This document shows positions 24,321 through 32,679 of a stretch of 33,191 bases of DNA, piece by piece. The DNA comes from Deltaproteobacteria bacterium (GTDB lineage Bacteria; Myxococcota_A; UBA796; UBA2385): NCBI GenBank assembly GCA_016792625.1, contig JAEUKK010000136.1:1-33191 (forward strand). Direction: 5' to 3'. The position numbers and the translations under genes are program-made. The notes under the pieces were generated by a model, which was given only the letters and a program-made list of their open reading frames with translations, searched no databases and was not told the DNA's origin. Each line of letters opens with the position of its first letter. Position 1 is the stretch's first letter.

Positions 24321-25924
24321 CAGTGGCCGTGCCCATGCGCGGGGATGCCACCCGCCGCGGTGGAGAGCATCAGCTCGTAGGCGCCCAGGCTGACCACCCG
24401 CTCGCCAGCAGAGACCCCCTCGATGACCGCGACCAGCGCGCCGTCGCGCGGGCCGAGGCGCACCCGGCGGCGCGCGTAGAGCTCGCCGTCGATCTGGACG
24501 AAGACGACGTCAGCGCCGCGGTCGTCGACGACGGCGCTGTGCGGGATGGCCACCACGGGCGCGCCCGCCGCGCCATAGACCTGCACGCCCACGGGGGTGC
24601 CGGGCAGCAGGTCGCCCGGGTTGGGCGCACTATAGAGCACCGGAACCGTTCGGCGCACCGGGTCGGCCGCGACCCCCACCGCCAGCACCGCCCCGCCCGC
24701 CTCGGCGTCGATGTGCAGGTGCGCCTCGCGGCCGGGGATCTCGACCATTGCCCCGCTGGTGCCGCGCGCCCGCGGTAGGTCTGCAGCGAAGACCTCGGCT
24801 TGAACCCATATGGTCGCGGGGTCGATCACGGTGGCGATGGGCGCGCCTGTGGTGAGGACCTGGCCGGGCTCGGCCTGCACGAACGCGATCACCCCATCAA
24901 TCGGGGCGCGGAGCTCGGCCCCGCCGCCCGCGCCGCCCGACCAAGCGCGCTGTCGCCCCTCGGCCGCCGCCCGCTGCCCGGCGGCCGCCTGGAGCGCCGC
25001 GCGGGCCTGCTCAAGCTCGCGGGCCGAGACCACCGCCGGGTGCAGGGCCTCTGCGCGCCGGAGCGCGGCTTGGGCCAAGGCTTCTTGGGCGCGAGCCGCC
25101 TCGGCCGCCGCCCGGGCTTCGCCGCCGTCGCCGCCGGCCAGCGGGCTGACCTGGCCGAGCAGGGCGCCCGCAGACACCCGCGCGCCGAGGCGCAGGGCGG
25201 GGCCCATGGTGAAGCGCCCCGCCGTGGGGCTGTCGACGTGGGCCTGGGCCTCAGGCGGCGCGAGCAGGGTGCCGGTGGCGCGCACCACCTCACGCAGGGG
25301 GGCTTCGACGGCGACGGTCGTGGCGAAGGGGAGCTGCCACTGGGTCTCTTTCAGGAAGGGAACCGCGCCCGGCGCGTCGGCCTCGGGGGCGGCGGCGGCC
25401 CGCGCCGCGGCGAGGTCAGCGTGCACGGTCACCGCGCCGAGATCGACCTCACCGGCGGCGTCGCCGCTGAGCTGCAGCAACAGGCGGGCGGGCCCCGCGG
25501 CGGTCGGGCGCAGGGCGGGGGCGAAGATGCCGGGCCGCATCGGCGCGGTGGCCTGGGCGCTGGTCTCGGCCCCGCCATCCATGCGCAAAATGACGCGCAG
25601 CGAGCCCTCTCGCACCGCCTGGAAGCCGCTCGGATCGCGCACATCGGTGAGGTGGGCGAGCAGGGGAGAGGACTGCCCGACGACCAGCGCCGGCAGCTCG
25701 ACGAAGGCCTCGAGGGCTGGGGTGGTGACGGTCAAGCGCAGGGCGGGGCGCTCATCGTCGGCCGCGCCGTGGTCATGGTCGCCGTGCCCATGATCGCCGT
25801 GCGCGTCGCCGCCCTGGTCATGGTCATGGTCGGCGCAGCCCCCGAGCGCGAGGCCGAGCGGCAGCCAGGGGAGGCCCGGTCGAAGCGGGCGGGGGCGCGG
25901 CGGCGGGGAGGCGCGGGGGGGCAT
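24320..25924 (-). CDS. RND membrane-fusion (adaptor) lipoprotein with His-rich N-terminus
   Basis: 534 aa. The leader ends in LALGGC (lipid Cys30) and is followed by an Asp/His cluster (DHDHDQGGDAHGDHGHGDHD, residues 32-51); HGHGH closes the protein. An extra N-terminal beta domain (about 60-170) precedes the adaptor core: PTAGRFTMGPALRLGARVSA (lipoyl half), a long alanine-rich hairpin, ELRAPIDGVIAFVQAEPGQV (second lipoyl half), and a barrel and proximal domain (VAIPHSAVVDDRGADVVFVQ). This is the CzcB/CusB architecture, and the His clusters are consistent with metal capture in the periplasm. AGGAGCTGCCC before ATG 25924 is a good ribosome-binding site. Confidence 0.92.
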   Translation of the reverse strand: MPPRASPPPRPRPLRPGLPWLPLGLALGGCADHDHDQGGDAHGDHGHGDHDHGAADDERPALRLTVTTPALEAFVELPALVVGQSSPLLAHLTDVRDPSGFQAVREGSLRVILRMDGGAETSAQATAPMRPGIFAPALRPTAAGPARLLLQLSGDAAGEVDLGAVTVHADLAAARAAAAPEADAPGAVPFLKETQWQLPFATTVAVEAPLREVVRATGTLLAPPEAQAHVDSPTAGRFTMGPALRLGARVSAGALLGQVSPLAGGDGGEARAAAEAARAQEALAQAALRRAEALHPAVVSARELEQARAALQAAAGQRAAAEGRQRAWSGGAGGGAELRAPIDGVIAFVQAEPGQVLTTGAPIATVIDPATIWVQAEVFAADLPRARGTSGAMVEIPGREAHLHIDAEAGGAVLAVGVAADPVRRTVPVLYSAPNPGDLLPGTPVGVQVYGAAGAPVVAIPHSAVVDDRGADVVFVQIDGELYARRRVRLGPRDGALVAVIEGVSAGERVVSLGAYELMLSTAAGGIPAHGHGH

Positions 25925-25943
25925 GGGCAGCTCCTGCGCCGGT

Positions 25944-25962
25944 CTACTATCATCGGTAGTAG
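25944..25962. promoter_or_regulatory. Putative BlaI/CopY-family operator before the RND operon
   Basis: CTACTA-N7-TAGTAG, a perfect 6-base inverted repeat, lies in the 39-base gap between the M56-protease stop and the adaptor start. BlaI/MecI/CopY repressors bind dyads built from TACTA/TACA half-sites of this type, and a BlaI-family gene is 1 kb upstream. The site would let the repressor control the pump genes from an internal promoter. Confidence 0.65.
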
Positions 25963-25963
25963 C

Positions 25964-26920
25964 TCACCAGCCCCCGGGCGCCCCCAGGCTGAAAATTGTC
26001 TCTGCGGCGTGGTGCAGCTCGTGGTGCGCGCCGCCGAGCGCCGCGAGCAGGGTGAGCGCCAGCCCGGCCAGGGCGACCGGCCCCCAGCGGGGGCGCGCCG
26101 CCGGCGCCGGCCCGAGCAGCCGAAGCACCCGCGCCTCGACCCCGCCGCTGGCCGCCCCCAGGCCGAGCGCGGGTGGCCGGCCCGCGGCCGCGACCTGGAC
26201 CAGCGCCGCGGCCACGGTCAGGCGGTCGGTGGCCCGGGCCGCGGCCTCGTCGGCCAGCTCTTCGGCGGCGGCGGCCCACAGCCGGCGCCAGGGGGCGAGC
26301 GGCGGAAACAGCGCGGCGGCCAGCTCGAGGGCCGCGGCCACCCGCGTGTCATGGGCGCGCCGGTGCGCCGCTTCGTGGGCGCGGACCGCGGTGGCGGCGG
26401 CCGGCGCTAGACCCGCGAGCAGCGTGCCCGAGATGAGGGTGGTCGGCCGCAGCAGGCCGACGGTGTGGCAGAGGGGTGCATCTGTTGGCACAACGCGCAG
26501 ACCACCGCTCTCGACGCCGAGCGCAGCCAGCCCCCGCCCGAGCCGCTCGAGCCGCAGCTGGTCGCGGAGGGCCGCCATGGCCGCGGGCAGGCGGGCGGCG
26601 AGCAGCGCGAGGCCAAAGCCGCCGATCCACCCGGGGCCCGCGGGGCCGTGCCGCAGGCAGAGGTGCGCGTGCCCGTCGTGCACGTCGCAGTGGTCGACAC
26701 CCAGGCCCAACGCGCCGAGGCCCGGCGCGATCAGCGCCCCCACCACCACGGTGATCCCGACGAGCAGCACCCCGCCGTTCACCCAAACCGCGAGGTCAGC
26801 CCGCGGACCCGGCCCGGCCTTGCGGATCGGCCCGAGGGCCGGTGCGGCCGCCCCGGCGAGCAGCCAGCAGAGGCCGATCCCGAGGCCCAGCGCCCCGCCC
26901 AGGGCGCCGAGGGCGCTCAT
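25964..26920 (-). CDS. BlaR1-type M56 zinc metalloprotease with His/Cys-rich loop
   Basis: 318 aa, about four transmembrane helices. The zinc site is AHEAAHRRAH (181-190, HExxH at 182-186) with a downstream EELADEAAARA (220-230) supplying the third ligand, as in BlaR1/MecR1. There is no penicillin-binding sensor domain. Instead, the loop after the second helix contains HCDVHDGHAHLCLRH (77-91), and GGAHHELHH lies near the C-terminus: plausible metal-sensing sites. It overlaps the BlaI-type gene by ATGA. By analogy with BlaR1 it would lead to inactivation of its repressor partner when metal binds; the signal is inferred from the His/Cys loop and the adjacent pump. Confidence 0.88.
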   Translation of the reverse strand: MSALGALGGALGLGIGLCWLLAGAAAPALGPIRKAGPGPRADLAVWVNGGVLLVGITVVVGALIAPGLGALGLGVDHCDVHDGHAHLCLRHGPAGPGWIGGFGLALLAARLPAAMAALRDQLRLERLGRGLAALGVESGGLRVVPTDAPLCHTVGLLRPTTLISGTLLAGLAPAAATAVRAHEAAHRRAHDTRVAAALELAAALFPPLAPWRRLWAAAAEELADEAAARATDRLTVAAALVQVAAAGRPPALGLGAASGGVEARVLRLLGPAPAARPRWGPVALAGLALTLLAALGGAHHELHHAAETIFSLGAPGGW

Positions 26921-27288
26921 GGGGTGCCCCCGGTGGCGCCCCGGCGGGCGGCGATGAGCGCGGCCAGCTGGTCGAGTGTGGCCTCGTCGGGGCTCTGCTC
27001 GACCAAGGCGAGCAGTCCGGTGGGCCCGTGCGCGAGCAAGGCGGCGGCCAGCGCGTCGGCCTCGGTGCGGGCCCGGCCCTCGGCGGCGGCGGAGTAGACC
27101 CAGGCGCCGTTGACCTTGGCGCGCTCGACCAAGCCCTTGCGGTGCAAGCGGTCGAGTGTGGTAAGGATGGTGGTGTATGCGCGATCTGCGACGCCCTGCA
27201 GGCGACCGCAGACCTCGCGTACGGTGGCGGGGGGCTGGCCCCAGACCGCCGCCATCACCTGCTGCTCCAACGAACCGAGCGTGGTCAT
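26917..27288 (-). CDS. BlaI/MecI/CopY-family repressor
   Basis: 123 aa from ATG 27288. The winged-helix pattern is clear: LGSLEQQVMAAVW, then ATVREVCGRL, AYTTILTTLDRLHRKGLVER and a wing with GAWVYSAAAEGRA. The C-terminal part (LLAHGPTGLLALVEQSPDEA) is the dimerisation helix pair, and DEATLDQLAALIAARRG ends it. An ATG 21 bases upstream (27309) is possible, but GGAGGGCCC sits directly before 27288 and the fold begins there. Its partner is the M56 protease, and its probable target is the CTACTA/TAGTAG site before the RND genes. Confidence 0.93.
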   Translation of the reverse strand: MTTLGSLEQQVMAAVWGQPPATVREVCGRLQGVADRAYTTILTTLDRLHRKGLVERAKVNGAWVYSAAAEGRARTEADALAAALLAHGPTGLLALVEQSPDEATLDQLAALIAARRGATGGTP

Positions 27289-27897
27289 GGGCCCTCCGCG
27301 CGGCGGCATATCCGGTGGAAGGGGAGGGGGCGCGCCAGGCCGACCGGAGGGCGGCGCAGCCGGCCAGCGCCGACCCCGGGGGGCGGCGCTGGCGGAGCGG
27401 GCCCGGCGCGGACCGTGGCCGCGCCGGGGCAGGCCCGCGACCCCGGAGGGGGGCCGCCCGGAGCGCAGCGCAGGGGGCGCCCGGCTGGGCGTCGACGAGG
27501 GCAGCGCGGGTGTGGAGAACAGTGATGGTATCGGCGTTTACGTCGGCTGATGGCGCTTCACTCTCGATGCCCCCGCGGCGCGGCCAGCCCTCGCTCATCA
27601 CCACCGGCGTCGGCCCCTCGTTGAGCGCTGGTTCGCCCTCGTCGACCAGCGTTGCGGCGAGGACTGCGAGGGCGTTTCTCAACGGTGAGGAAGGCTCGCA
27701 CCCTACCGGACCAGGGGCGTGGGGCCGGCCTTGGAGGGCACAGCGCCCCCGGCACCCGGTGACACAAAGCGACGATTCGGGTTGCGCTCGAAAGTTGCGA
27801 ATGAACCTGCGCCTCTCGTCGGGACATGCAGGGAGCTGGTCTTCAGGTCTGTGTCGCGGGGCCGTTGCGGTTCGGGCACCCCCAGCCTGGAGTCAGC
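27289..27897. other. Divergent intergenic region between BlaI-type and PAS/MCP genes
   Basis: About 600 bases. The left part holds repeat copy B. Around 27490-27682 a minus-strand frame beginning at TTG reads acceptably (ALAVLAATLVDEGEPALNEG and ADVNADTITVLHTRAALVDA) before running into the repeat; it may be a decayed coding remnant, but I could not identify it. The right part (27700-27890) shows no gene; the PAS/MCP promoter should be there. I see no second CTACTA palindrome. Confidence 0.5.
27321..27485. repeat. Dispersed G+C-rich intergenic repeat, copy B
   Basis: About 165 bases in the same orientation as copy A at 16080-16248. Shared landmarks are GGGGAGGGGGCGC at the start, GCGCGCCAGGCCGACCGGAG (one base different from copy A), and CCGGAGGGGGGCCGCC with GGGGGCGCCCGGC at the end. 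It begins about 30 bases upstream of the BlaI-type start. Confidence 0.5.
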
Positions 27898-29289
27898 ATG
27901 AACCGCCACTTTGGCGCCCCATCGGACGCGGGCCACCGCGACCCTTCGCCGCGTACCGCCACCTGCAGCCAGCCCCCCGACCCGAGGCGTGTCGCCGCCT
28001 TCGCCGAGCTGGTCCAGCGGGCCGCCGTCTGCTTCGAGATGAATTGCCGTGGGCAGATCATCTGGGTGAACGACCACTTCTGCCGGATCTTGGGCTATCA
28101 GCCCGAAGAGGTCATTGGCCAGCACCACCAGGTCCTGGTCGATCCGACCTGGGCGGCCAGCGCGGCCTATGGCGAGTTTTGGGAGGACCTCCGGCGGGGA
28201 GGACTGCACATCGTTGAGTCGCGGAGGTTGGCACGGGGCGGCCGCGAGGTTTGGCTGCGCTCGGTCTACTGCGGCATGGCCGGTCGAAACGGTGAGGTCG
28301 AGCGGGTCCTTGTCGCGGCCACCGACATCACCAATCGGCGCGGGCTCCTCAAGCCGGTGGTCGGGAGCGCCTCAGGGCAGCCGGTGGGCGTCGGGGTGGC
28401 CATGGGCGCCGCCTCAGCCTTTGGCGCGCCGAACCCCGCCGCGCTACCCTCGGCTTGCGGGGGCCGGAAGTTGTCTGGCGGTACGAACGAGGCATCCCCG
28501 GTCGTCGTCGATTCGGTTTCCCCAATGGTAGACCTTCGCAGCGGCTGGGCCGATGGGTTTCGCGCCGTAGAGGACGCCGCGGCCAGGGTGTCTGTGGAAG
28601 CCGCCCGGGGTGCGGCGCACCTCGCTCGGGCCCGCGCGGGTTCGCCGCTCACCGTGGTGCATGCACAGACCGCCACCGCCAGCGCGGGGGCCGTCGGGGA
28701 CGCGCTCGCGCGCTTGGCGAACAGCCTCGCCGCGGTCGATGAACTTGGCCGCTGCGTCAACGACATCGCGTTTCAGACCAAGCTCCTCGCGCTCAACGCC
28801 GCGGTGGAGGCGACCCGGGCCGGCCCCCACGGCCACGGCTTCGCGATCGTCGCCGGTGAGGTGTGCCGCCTCGCGAACCAGGTCACAGAGGCGGCGATCA
28901 TGACCCGCACCCATTTGTGCAGCGCGCGGGTCGAGCTGAGCTCGGGCCGGGCGGCGGTGGAGCGGTGCGCGCAGGCCTGCACCGAGGTCCGCAGCGGCGC
29001 GCAGCTCGTGGACGACGCGTTGTTGGCCCTTCGGGACCACGGCGACCGGCAGGGCCAGGACCTCGCCCGGCTCGTGGAGGCGGCGGAGCTGCTGCGTGAC
29101 GCGCCTGGCGGGCCAGCGATTATCCGGCGTGGGACGACAGATTTGGCGCCCAGTGCGGCGCGTACGCCCGCGCACTTTACCCAGCTCCGCGCGGCTGTCG
29201 GCTGCGCGCCGCGCTCTGCGGCGGGCCGGCCCTGCGTGGCGCGCTGCGGCGGACAGCCCGCGCCCGCGGCGGGCCAGCTCGCTCGGTAG
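27898..29289 (+). CDS. Soluble PAS plus methyl-accepting-type signalling protein
   Basis: 463 aa without any membrane segment. A PAS domain spans about 35-145 (FAELVQRAAVCFEMNCRGQI, VNDHFCRILGYQPEEVIGQH, VLVAATDITNRR). After a linker, about 255-335 resemble the hairpin tip of chemoreceptor signalling domains (DIAFQTKLLALNAAVEATRA, then GFAIVAGEVCRLANQV). The signalling coiled coil is short and lacks the long methylation helices, so CheA/CheW coupling may be weak or altered. ATG 27898 follows CTGGAG at a suitable distance. It would be a cytoplasmic sensor, perhaps redox or haem/flavin linked; ligand unknown. The last roughly 80 residues are low-complexity. Confidence 0.88.
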   Translation: MNRHFGAPSDAGHRDPSPRTATCSQPPDPRRVAAFAELVQRAAVCFEMNCRGQIIWVNDHFCRILGYQPEEVIGQHHQVLVDPTWAASAAYGEFWEDLRRGGLHIVESRRLARGGREVWLRSVYCGMAGRNGEVERVLVAATDITNRRGLLKPVVGSASGQPVGVGVAMGAASAFGAPNPAALPSACGGRKLSGGTNEASPVVVDSVSPMVDLRSGWADGFRAVEDAAARVSVEAARGAAHLARARAGSPLTVVHAQTATASAGAVGDALARLANSLAAVDELGRCVNDIAFQTKLLALNAAVEATRAGPHGHGFAIVAGEVCRLANQVTEAAIMTRTHLCSARVELSSGRAAVERCAQACTEVRSGAQLVDDALLALRDHGDRQGQDLARLVEAAELLRDAPGGPAIIRRGTTDLAPSAARTPAHFTQLRAAVGCAPRSAAGRPCVARCGGQPAPAAGQLAR

Positions 29290-29555
29290 GCGGCCGCTGT
29301 TCGGGGTGTGGCTGCCGCGCGTCACTCTCGCGCCTTGATGCCGACGACGAGCGAGCTTGGCTGCGGCCGCCACGCCTGTGGCTGAGCATCGGGTGCCCTC
29401 TCCCAAAAAGGCGCTCGATGGTCAACAAGCGTGCAGGTATCTCATTGACCGACGAGTGTTGATCCTCTGCTCGCGGCGGCGCCCTGTTCGTTCACTTTTG
29501 TGTTGCTTGTCGCGGGCATCCGTTCGGCGAGGTCGGCGTCGATCCGCATCAGTCG

Positions 29556-31274
29556 TTACGGAGCGGGTGGGACCCACTCCAATACTTCCCCTTCAACCAA
29601 GGTGACCGGCTGCGCGACATTCTCGCCGCAGGCCACAAAGTAGTCGCCTGGCGGGAACCAGCTCGGGCAGGCCTGCAACACGATCTGAGAGGAGTGCGCA
29701 TAGGGCGAGGGGTCACCCGTGACGGCGCCGGCGTCGAGCAGCATGCACCCGCTGCCGACCACGTCTTCGACCGCCGGGCCCGGTTTCTGTCGGGCATAGA
29801 TCCCCGCCAGCTCCGACCATGGGCCGGGCGTCGTACAGGCTCCTCCCCGGTCGAGCACCACCTCCGCCCAAGTCACAGCCTCTGGGCAAACCACACGGCC
29901 GCGAACGGGGCCCTCGCCCTCTGGAAGCGGGATGAGCTCGGTCGACATGCGAACGGGGTGCGCCGTCTCTCTCAATTCGAGCACACAGTCACCGCTCGGC
30001 CAGTCTCCACGCAAACATGCGCGTGAACGGTTGGCGCTCATGTCAACGTTGAGCCTATCGGCCCCATCGGGCGCGCTGAACTCAGCGATTCGCCCATCAA
30101 TGTTGATCACGACTCCGAAGTCGCGCCCCCGTTCACAACGCCACGTGCCCGGCGCGTCCCAGATACACTCCCCGTGTACATAACCTCCGCCAACGACGTC
30201 TTCGCTCGGGTCGGTCGGTGGCCCTGAATTGAATGATGCGAAGAGCTGAGTGTGACCAGGACAAGGTCTATGGTCGGCCTCACAAACGACGTAGAGCTCT
30301 TCGCGTCGCTGCATGCTCACCAGCCCGCGGTCGTCGAGGATCACCGGAGGATACACCGATGTGGACTGGTAATCAGGATGGTGGGCCTCGAGGACAAACG
30401 TCATGAACCTTCGCCTTGGCTGCTTAATGACTGAAACCTCACCAACTTCATTGGAGACCAGTACCGTCCAACCATCGACGTCCTCCATGGTCACCCCCTG
30501 AATTGGCGCCCCGGTCTCGCTGTCGACAAAGCGGACAGTCACACGTTCAACCGGCTCCATCCGAAGCCGTAGGGTCCGGAGCGGTGCCCCATCGGGGTCG
30601 GGTATCTCGCGAACCTGGCGACACGTTGGTGTCTCAAGCTCTACGACCGCTTCGGCGCAAGGAAACCGATCGACGCGAATGGTCTTGTCGTTGGACCACG
30701 CTACTTTGGGCCCCGCCTCAAACAACGCATCATCGGGAAGAGGGGCGGGCGGCAGAAACCGGAGTGTTCCGTGCTCGCCGCACGCGTTGTCAGCCTCAAC
30801 CACCAAGTCAACGGCACACTCGTCGTCACATGGGAGGGCGACGGTGACGCTTGGCTTCATCCCACCACCCTCCAGCCAAACCTCTGCTGTCATTCTCCCT
30901 TGTCGTGCCACCCATGGCCCGGCCGTTAGGTTATTGAAGTTGCAGCGGCCCTGGGTGTCGGGCACACAGGCCGCGGCGCGGGTCGAGAGCGCGCCGCCGT
31001 ACCAGCCGCCTGCCCCAACACGCTCGAAGAGCTCGACCGGTGTGTCGCCCGCACGGCAGGCTGTGACGACGAGCTGAATTCTCGGCGGCTGTAGCGGGTC
31101 GGCAATTTGGAGTGCCGGATGCGGGACCACGCTCGATGGAGTATGGCGTGCGGGCTGCGGCCCCTTGTGCGCCCCTGGGCGAGATCTGAACAACCCGCCC
31201 AAAATGGCGATGAACAGAAGCAACAACGTCAAAGCGACTCGGCGCCTGGGTGAACGATCTCCGGTCATCGTCAT
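29556..31274 (-). CDS. Large cysteine-rich exported or surface protein, unknown function
   Basis: 572 aa from ATG 31274, with GGGAG upstream; an in-frame ATG two codons on is an alternative. A positively charged start (GDRSPRRR) is followed by one hydrophobic helix (VALTLLLLFIAILGGLF), so it is exported or anchored as a type II membrane protein. The rest is rich in beta-strand character and has roughly 25 cysteines spread in pairs. A carboxypeptidase-regulatory-like module can be read at VTVRFVDSETGAPIQGVTME. No enzyme motif is visible. Base composition is clearly lower in G+C than the left 29 kb. Similar large surface proteins of unknown role are common in Myxococcota. Confidence 0.85.
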   Translation of the reverse strand: MTMTGDRSPRRRVALTLLLLFIAILGGLFRSRPGAHKGPQPARHTPSSVVPHPALQIADPLQPPRIQLVVTACRAGDTPVELFERVGAGGWYGGALSTRAAACVPDTQGRCNFNNLTAGPWVARQGRMTAEVWLEGGGMKPSVTVALPCDDECAVDLVVEADNACGEHGTLRFLPPAPLPDDALFEAGPKVAWSNDKTIRVDRFPCAEAVVELETPTCRQVREIPDPDGAPLRTLRLRMEPVERVTVRFVDSETGAPIQGVTMEDVDGWTVLVSNEVGEVSVIKQPRRRFMTFVLEAHHPDYQSTSVYPPVILDDRGLVSMQRREELYVVCEADHRPCPGHTQLFASFNSGPPTDPSEDVVGGGYVHGECIWDAPGTWRCERGRDFGVVINIDGRIAEFSAPDGADRLNVDMSANRSRACLRGDWPSGDCVLELRETAHPVRMSTELIPLPEGEGPVRGRVVCPEAVTWAEVVLDRGGACTTPGPWSELAGIYARQKPGPAVEDVVGSGCMLLDAGAVTGDPSPYAHSSQIVLQACPSWFPPGDYFVACGENVAQPVTLVEGEVLEWVPPAP

Positions 31275-31348
31275 GATCGTGCTCTGCTCCCTCTCGCCGG
31301 TTGACAGTGAGCCAAGAGCTAACACACCGGGCAAGCCCAAGCGAGAGC

Positions 31349-31597
31349 TCAGCAATGCCGGCCTCCGATGACCGTGTCGAAGAGGACGGCAGCCAGCGAA
31401 AGCCCGCCGGCAGAGCACCCCTGCTGGATGGTCAGAACGACGTTCTGGGGGGTGTTCGGGGGTCGGTGTACCTGCGAGGTTCCGTGGTGGTTACTGTTTC
31501 GAGGTACACCTTCCTCGATGTGGGTGGCGATAAACAGCTGTGCGCCGTTCCGGTCTATTTCCGCCTTCCGTTCCCAAATCTCATCCCCTGACGCCAT
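31349..31597 (-). CDS. Small hypothetical protein, 82 aa
   Basis: MASGDEIWERKAEIDRNGAQ starts at ATG 31597, preceded by a strong GTGGAGGATCG ribosome-binding site, which is the main support. The C-terminus (NVVLTIQQGCSAGGLSLAAV) is mildly hydrophobic. It lies 74 bases upstream of the large cysteine-rich protein gene and in the same orientation, so it could be co-transcribed with it. Not recognised; the frame stays open further upstream but without good start signals. Confidence 0.45.
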   Translation of the reverse strand: MASGDEIWERKAEIDRNGAQLFIATHIEEGVPRNSNHHGTSQVHRPPNTPQNVVLTIQQGCSAGGLSLAAVLFDTVIGGRHC

Positions 31598-31791
31598 CGA
31601 TCCTCCACATCGGTTTTGATGTGGGCTCGGCCACGTACCCGACCCCTGGTCGCTGTCGGCCGCCTGGGCTGATATGACCTCGCCGGTTCGGCAATGCGTG
31701 TATAGCAGCCTCTGGACGGCCCGCCCGTCCGCGGACCCTGCCGGTGTGCGGTGAGTGGGAGCCCACCTCAGCGCCTGGCGGTGGCCCGGAC

Positions 31792-32679
31792 TCACCTTGG
31801 CCAGCGTAGGTGATAGACCTGCACGGTCGGGTCGAACGAGGAGACCCCCTGCTCAACTCGCACCCGGTCGTCGCCCAATGTATCGCCGTCTGCGAAGATT
31901 GGCCCTTTTTCGATCAGGAGGTGGGCCACAGCGGCGACGGTGGTGGTCACAGATAGAGGATCCACCCGCACATCGCGGGCTTCAAGTTCCCGAAGGCCGA
32001 AGGGCGAGAGGCCGTCGGTTGACACCGTGACGCCCTTGCGTTTGTGTTTGGATACGCGAAGCACCACCCAGAGCAGCACGGGTGGCGCCGTACGGCTCAT
32101 CGTCTCCGTCTCCTTTTTGAATTCGGCCCGCGAGTGTAGCGCGCCCCCGGCCGAGCCGGCGACCACGTTCTCATCCATCAAGGCCGCCAGCGCGTGGCTA
32201 ACGACCAACCGAACGCCGACTCGATCTTGGATCGGCGTGACGAAGACGACGATGGCATGGGCTTTGTGGTTGGCAGTGCTCGGGCAGGCCTCTGGCCAAT
32301 ACCATGCAGTGGCGCAGAGGTAGCCAAAGTCGGACTGCCCCAGTGGCTGATTCGACATCTCTACCAAGATGCGGCCCACGCTCGTCTCGAGGTTGATGCT
32401 ATCGGGCGTGGCGGTGATGGCTCCCAGCGTGACGGCTGCGCCCAGACGCGACTGCAGGTCTGCGCGAAAGGCATCGGGATCCCTCAGGCGGGGCTCGGCG
32501 AGGAGCGCCACGCCAACCGGCAGGTCTTCGATCGGGGCCTTCCCCCGGGCCAACCCGCCGCCGACGAGCGCCACGAGCACAGCAGCGAGGCAAACCATAC
32601 GGGCGGCGACGCTGCCCCCTCGGCCCCGCCCGTCGCCGGCGAAAAGCGAGACAAGCCGGGGAGGGAAGAACGTGAGCAT
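31792..32679 (-). CDS. DUF4261-family protein with N-terminal hydrophobic leader
   Basis: 295 aa; ATG 32679 is preceded by GGAGGTCCG. The N-terminus is basic and then hydrophobic (MVCLAAVLVALVGGGLA), a signal anchor or signal peptide that is not usual for this mostly cytoplasmic family. The rest follows the DUF4261 pattern: VALLAEPRLRDPDAFRADL, CATAWYWPEACPST, KAHAIVVFVTPIQ, LLWVVLRV, VSTDGLSPFGLRELEA and HLLIEKGPIFADGDTLGDD. The biochemical role of DUF4261 is unknown; members are frequent near secretion and toxin-immunity loci. An alternative start at the internal ATG of MVCLAAV is possible. Confidence 0.86.
   Translation of the reverse strand: MLTFFPPRLVSLFAGDGRGRGGSVAARMVCLAAVLVALVGGGLARGKAPIEDLPVGVALLAEPRLRDPDAFRADLQSRLGAAVTLGAITATPDSINLETSVGRILVEMSNQPLGQSDFGYLCATAWYWPEACPSTANHKAHAIVVFVTPIQDRVGVRLVVSHALAALMDENVVAGSAGGALHSRAEFKKETETMSRTAPPVLLWVVLRVSKHKRKGVTVSTDGLSPFGLRELEARDVRVDPLSVTTTVAAVAHLLIEKGPIFADGDTLGDDRVRVEQGVSSFDPTVQVYHLRWPR

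Noticed and set aside
24800..26410. 536-codon plus-strand open frame
   Set aside because: Antisense to the adaptor and M56 genes; composition and lack of motifs mark it as a shadow.
25964..27682. M56 protease read as a 572-aa protein starting at 27682
   Set aside because: The upstream part is out of frame with the BlaI-type gene; ATG 26920 gives the normal BlaR1-like N-terminus and the ATGA overlap.
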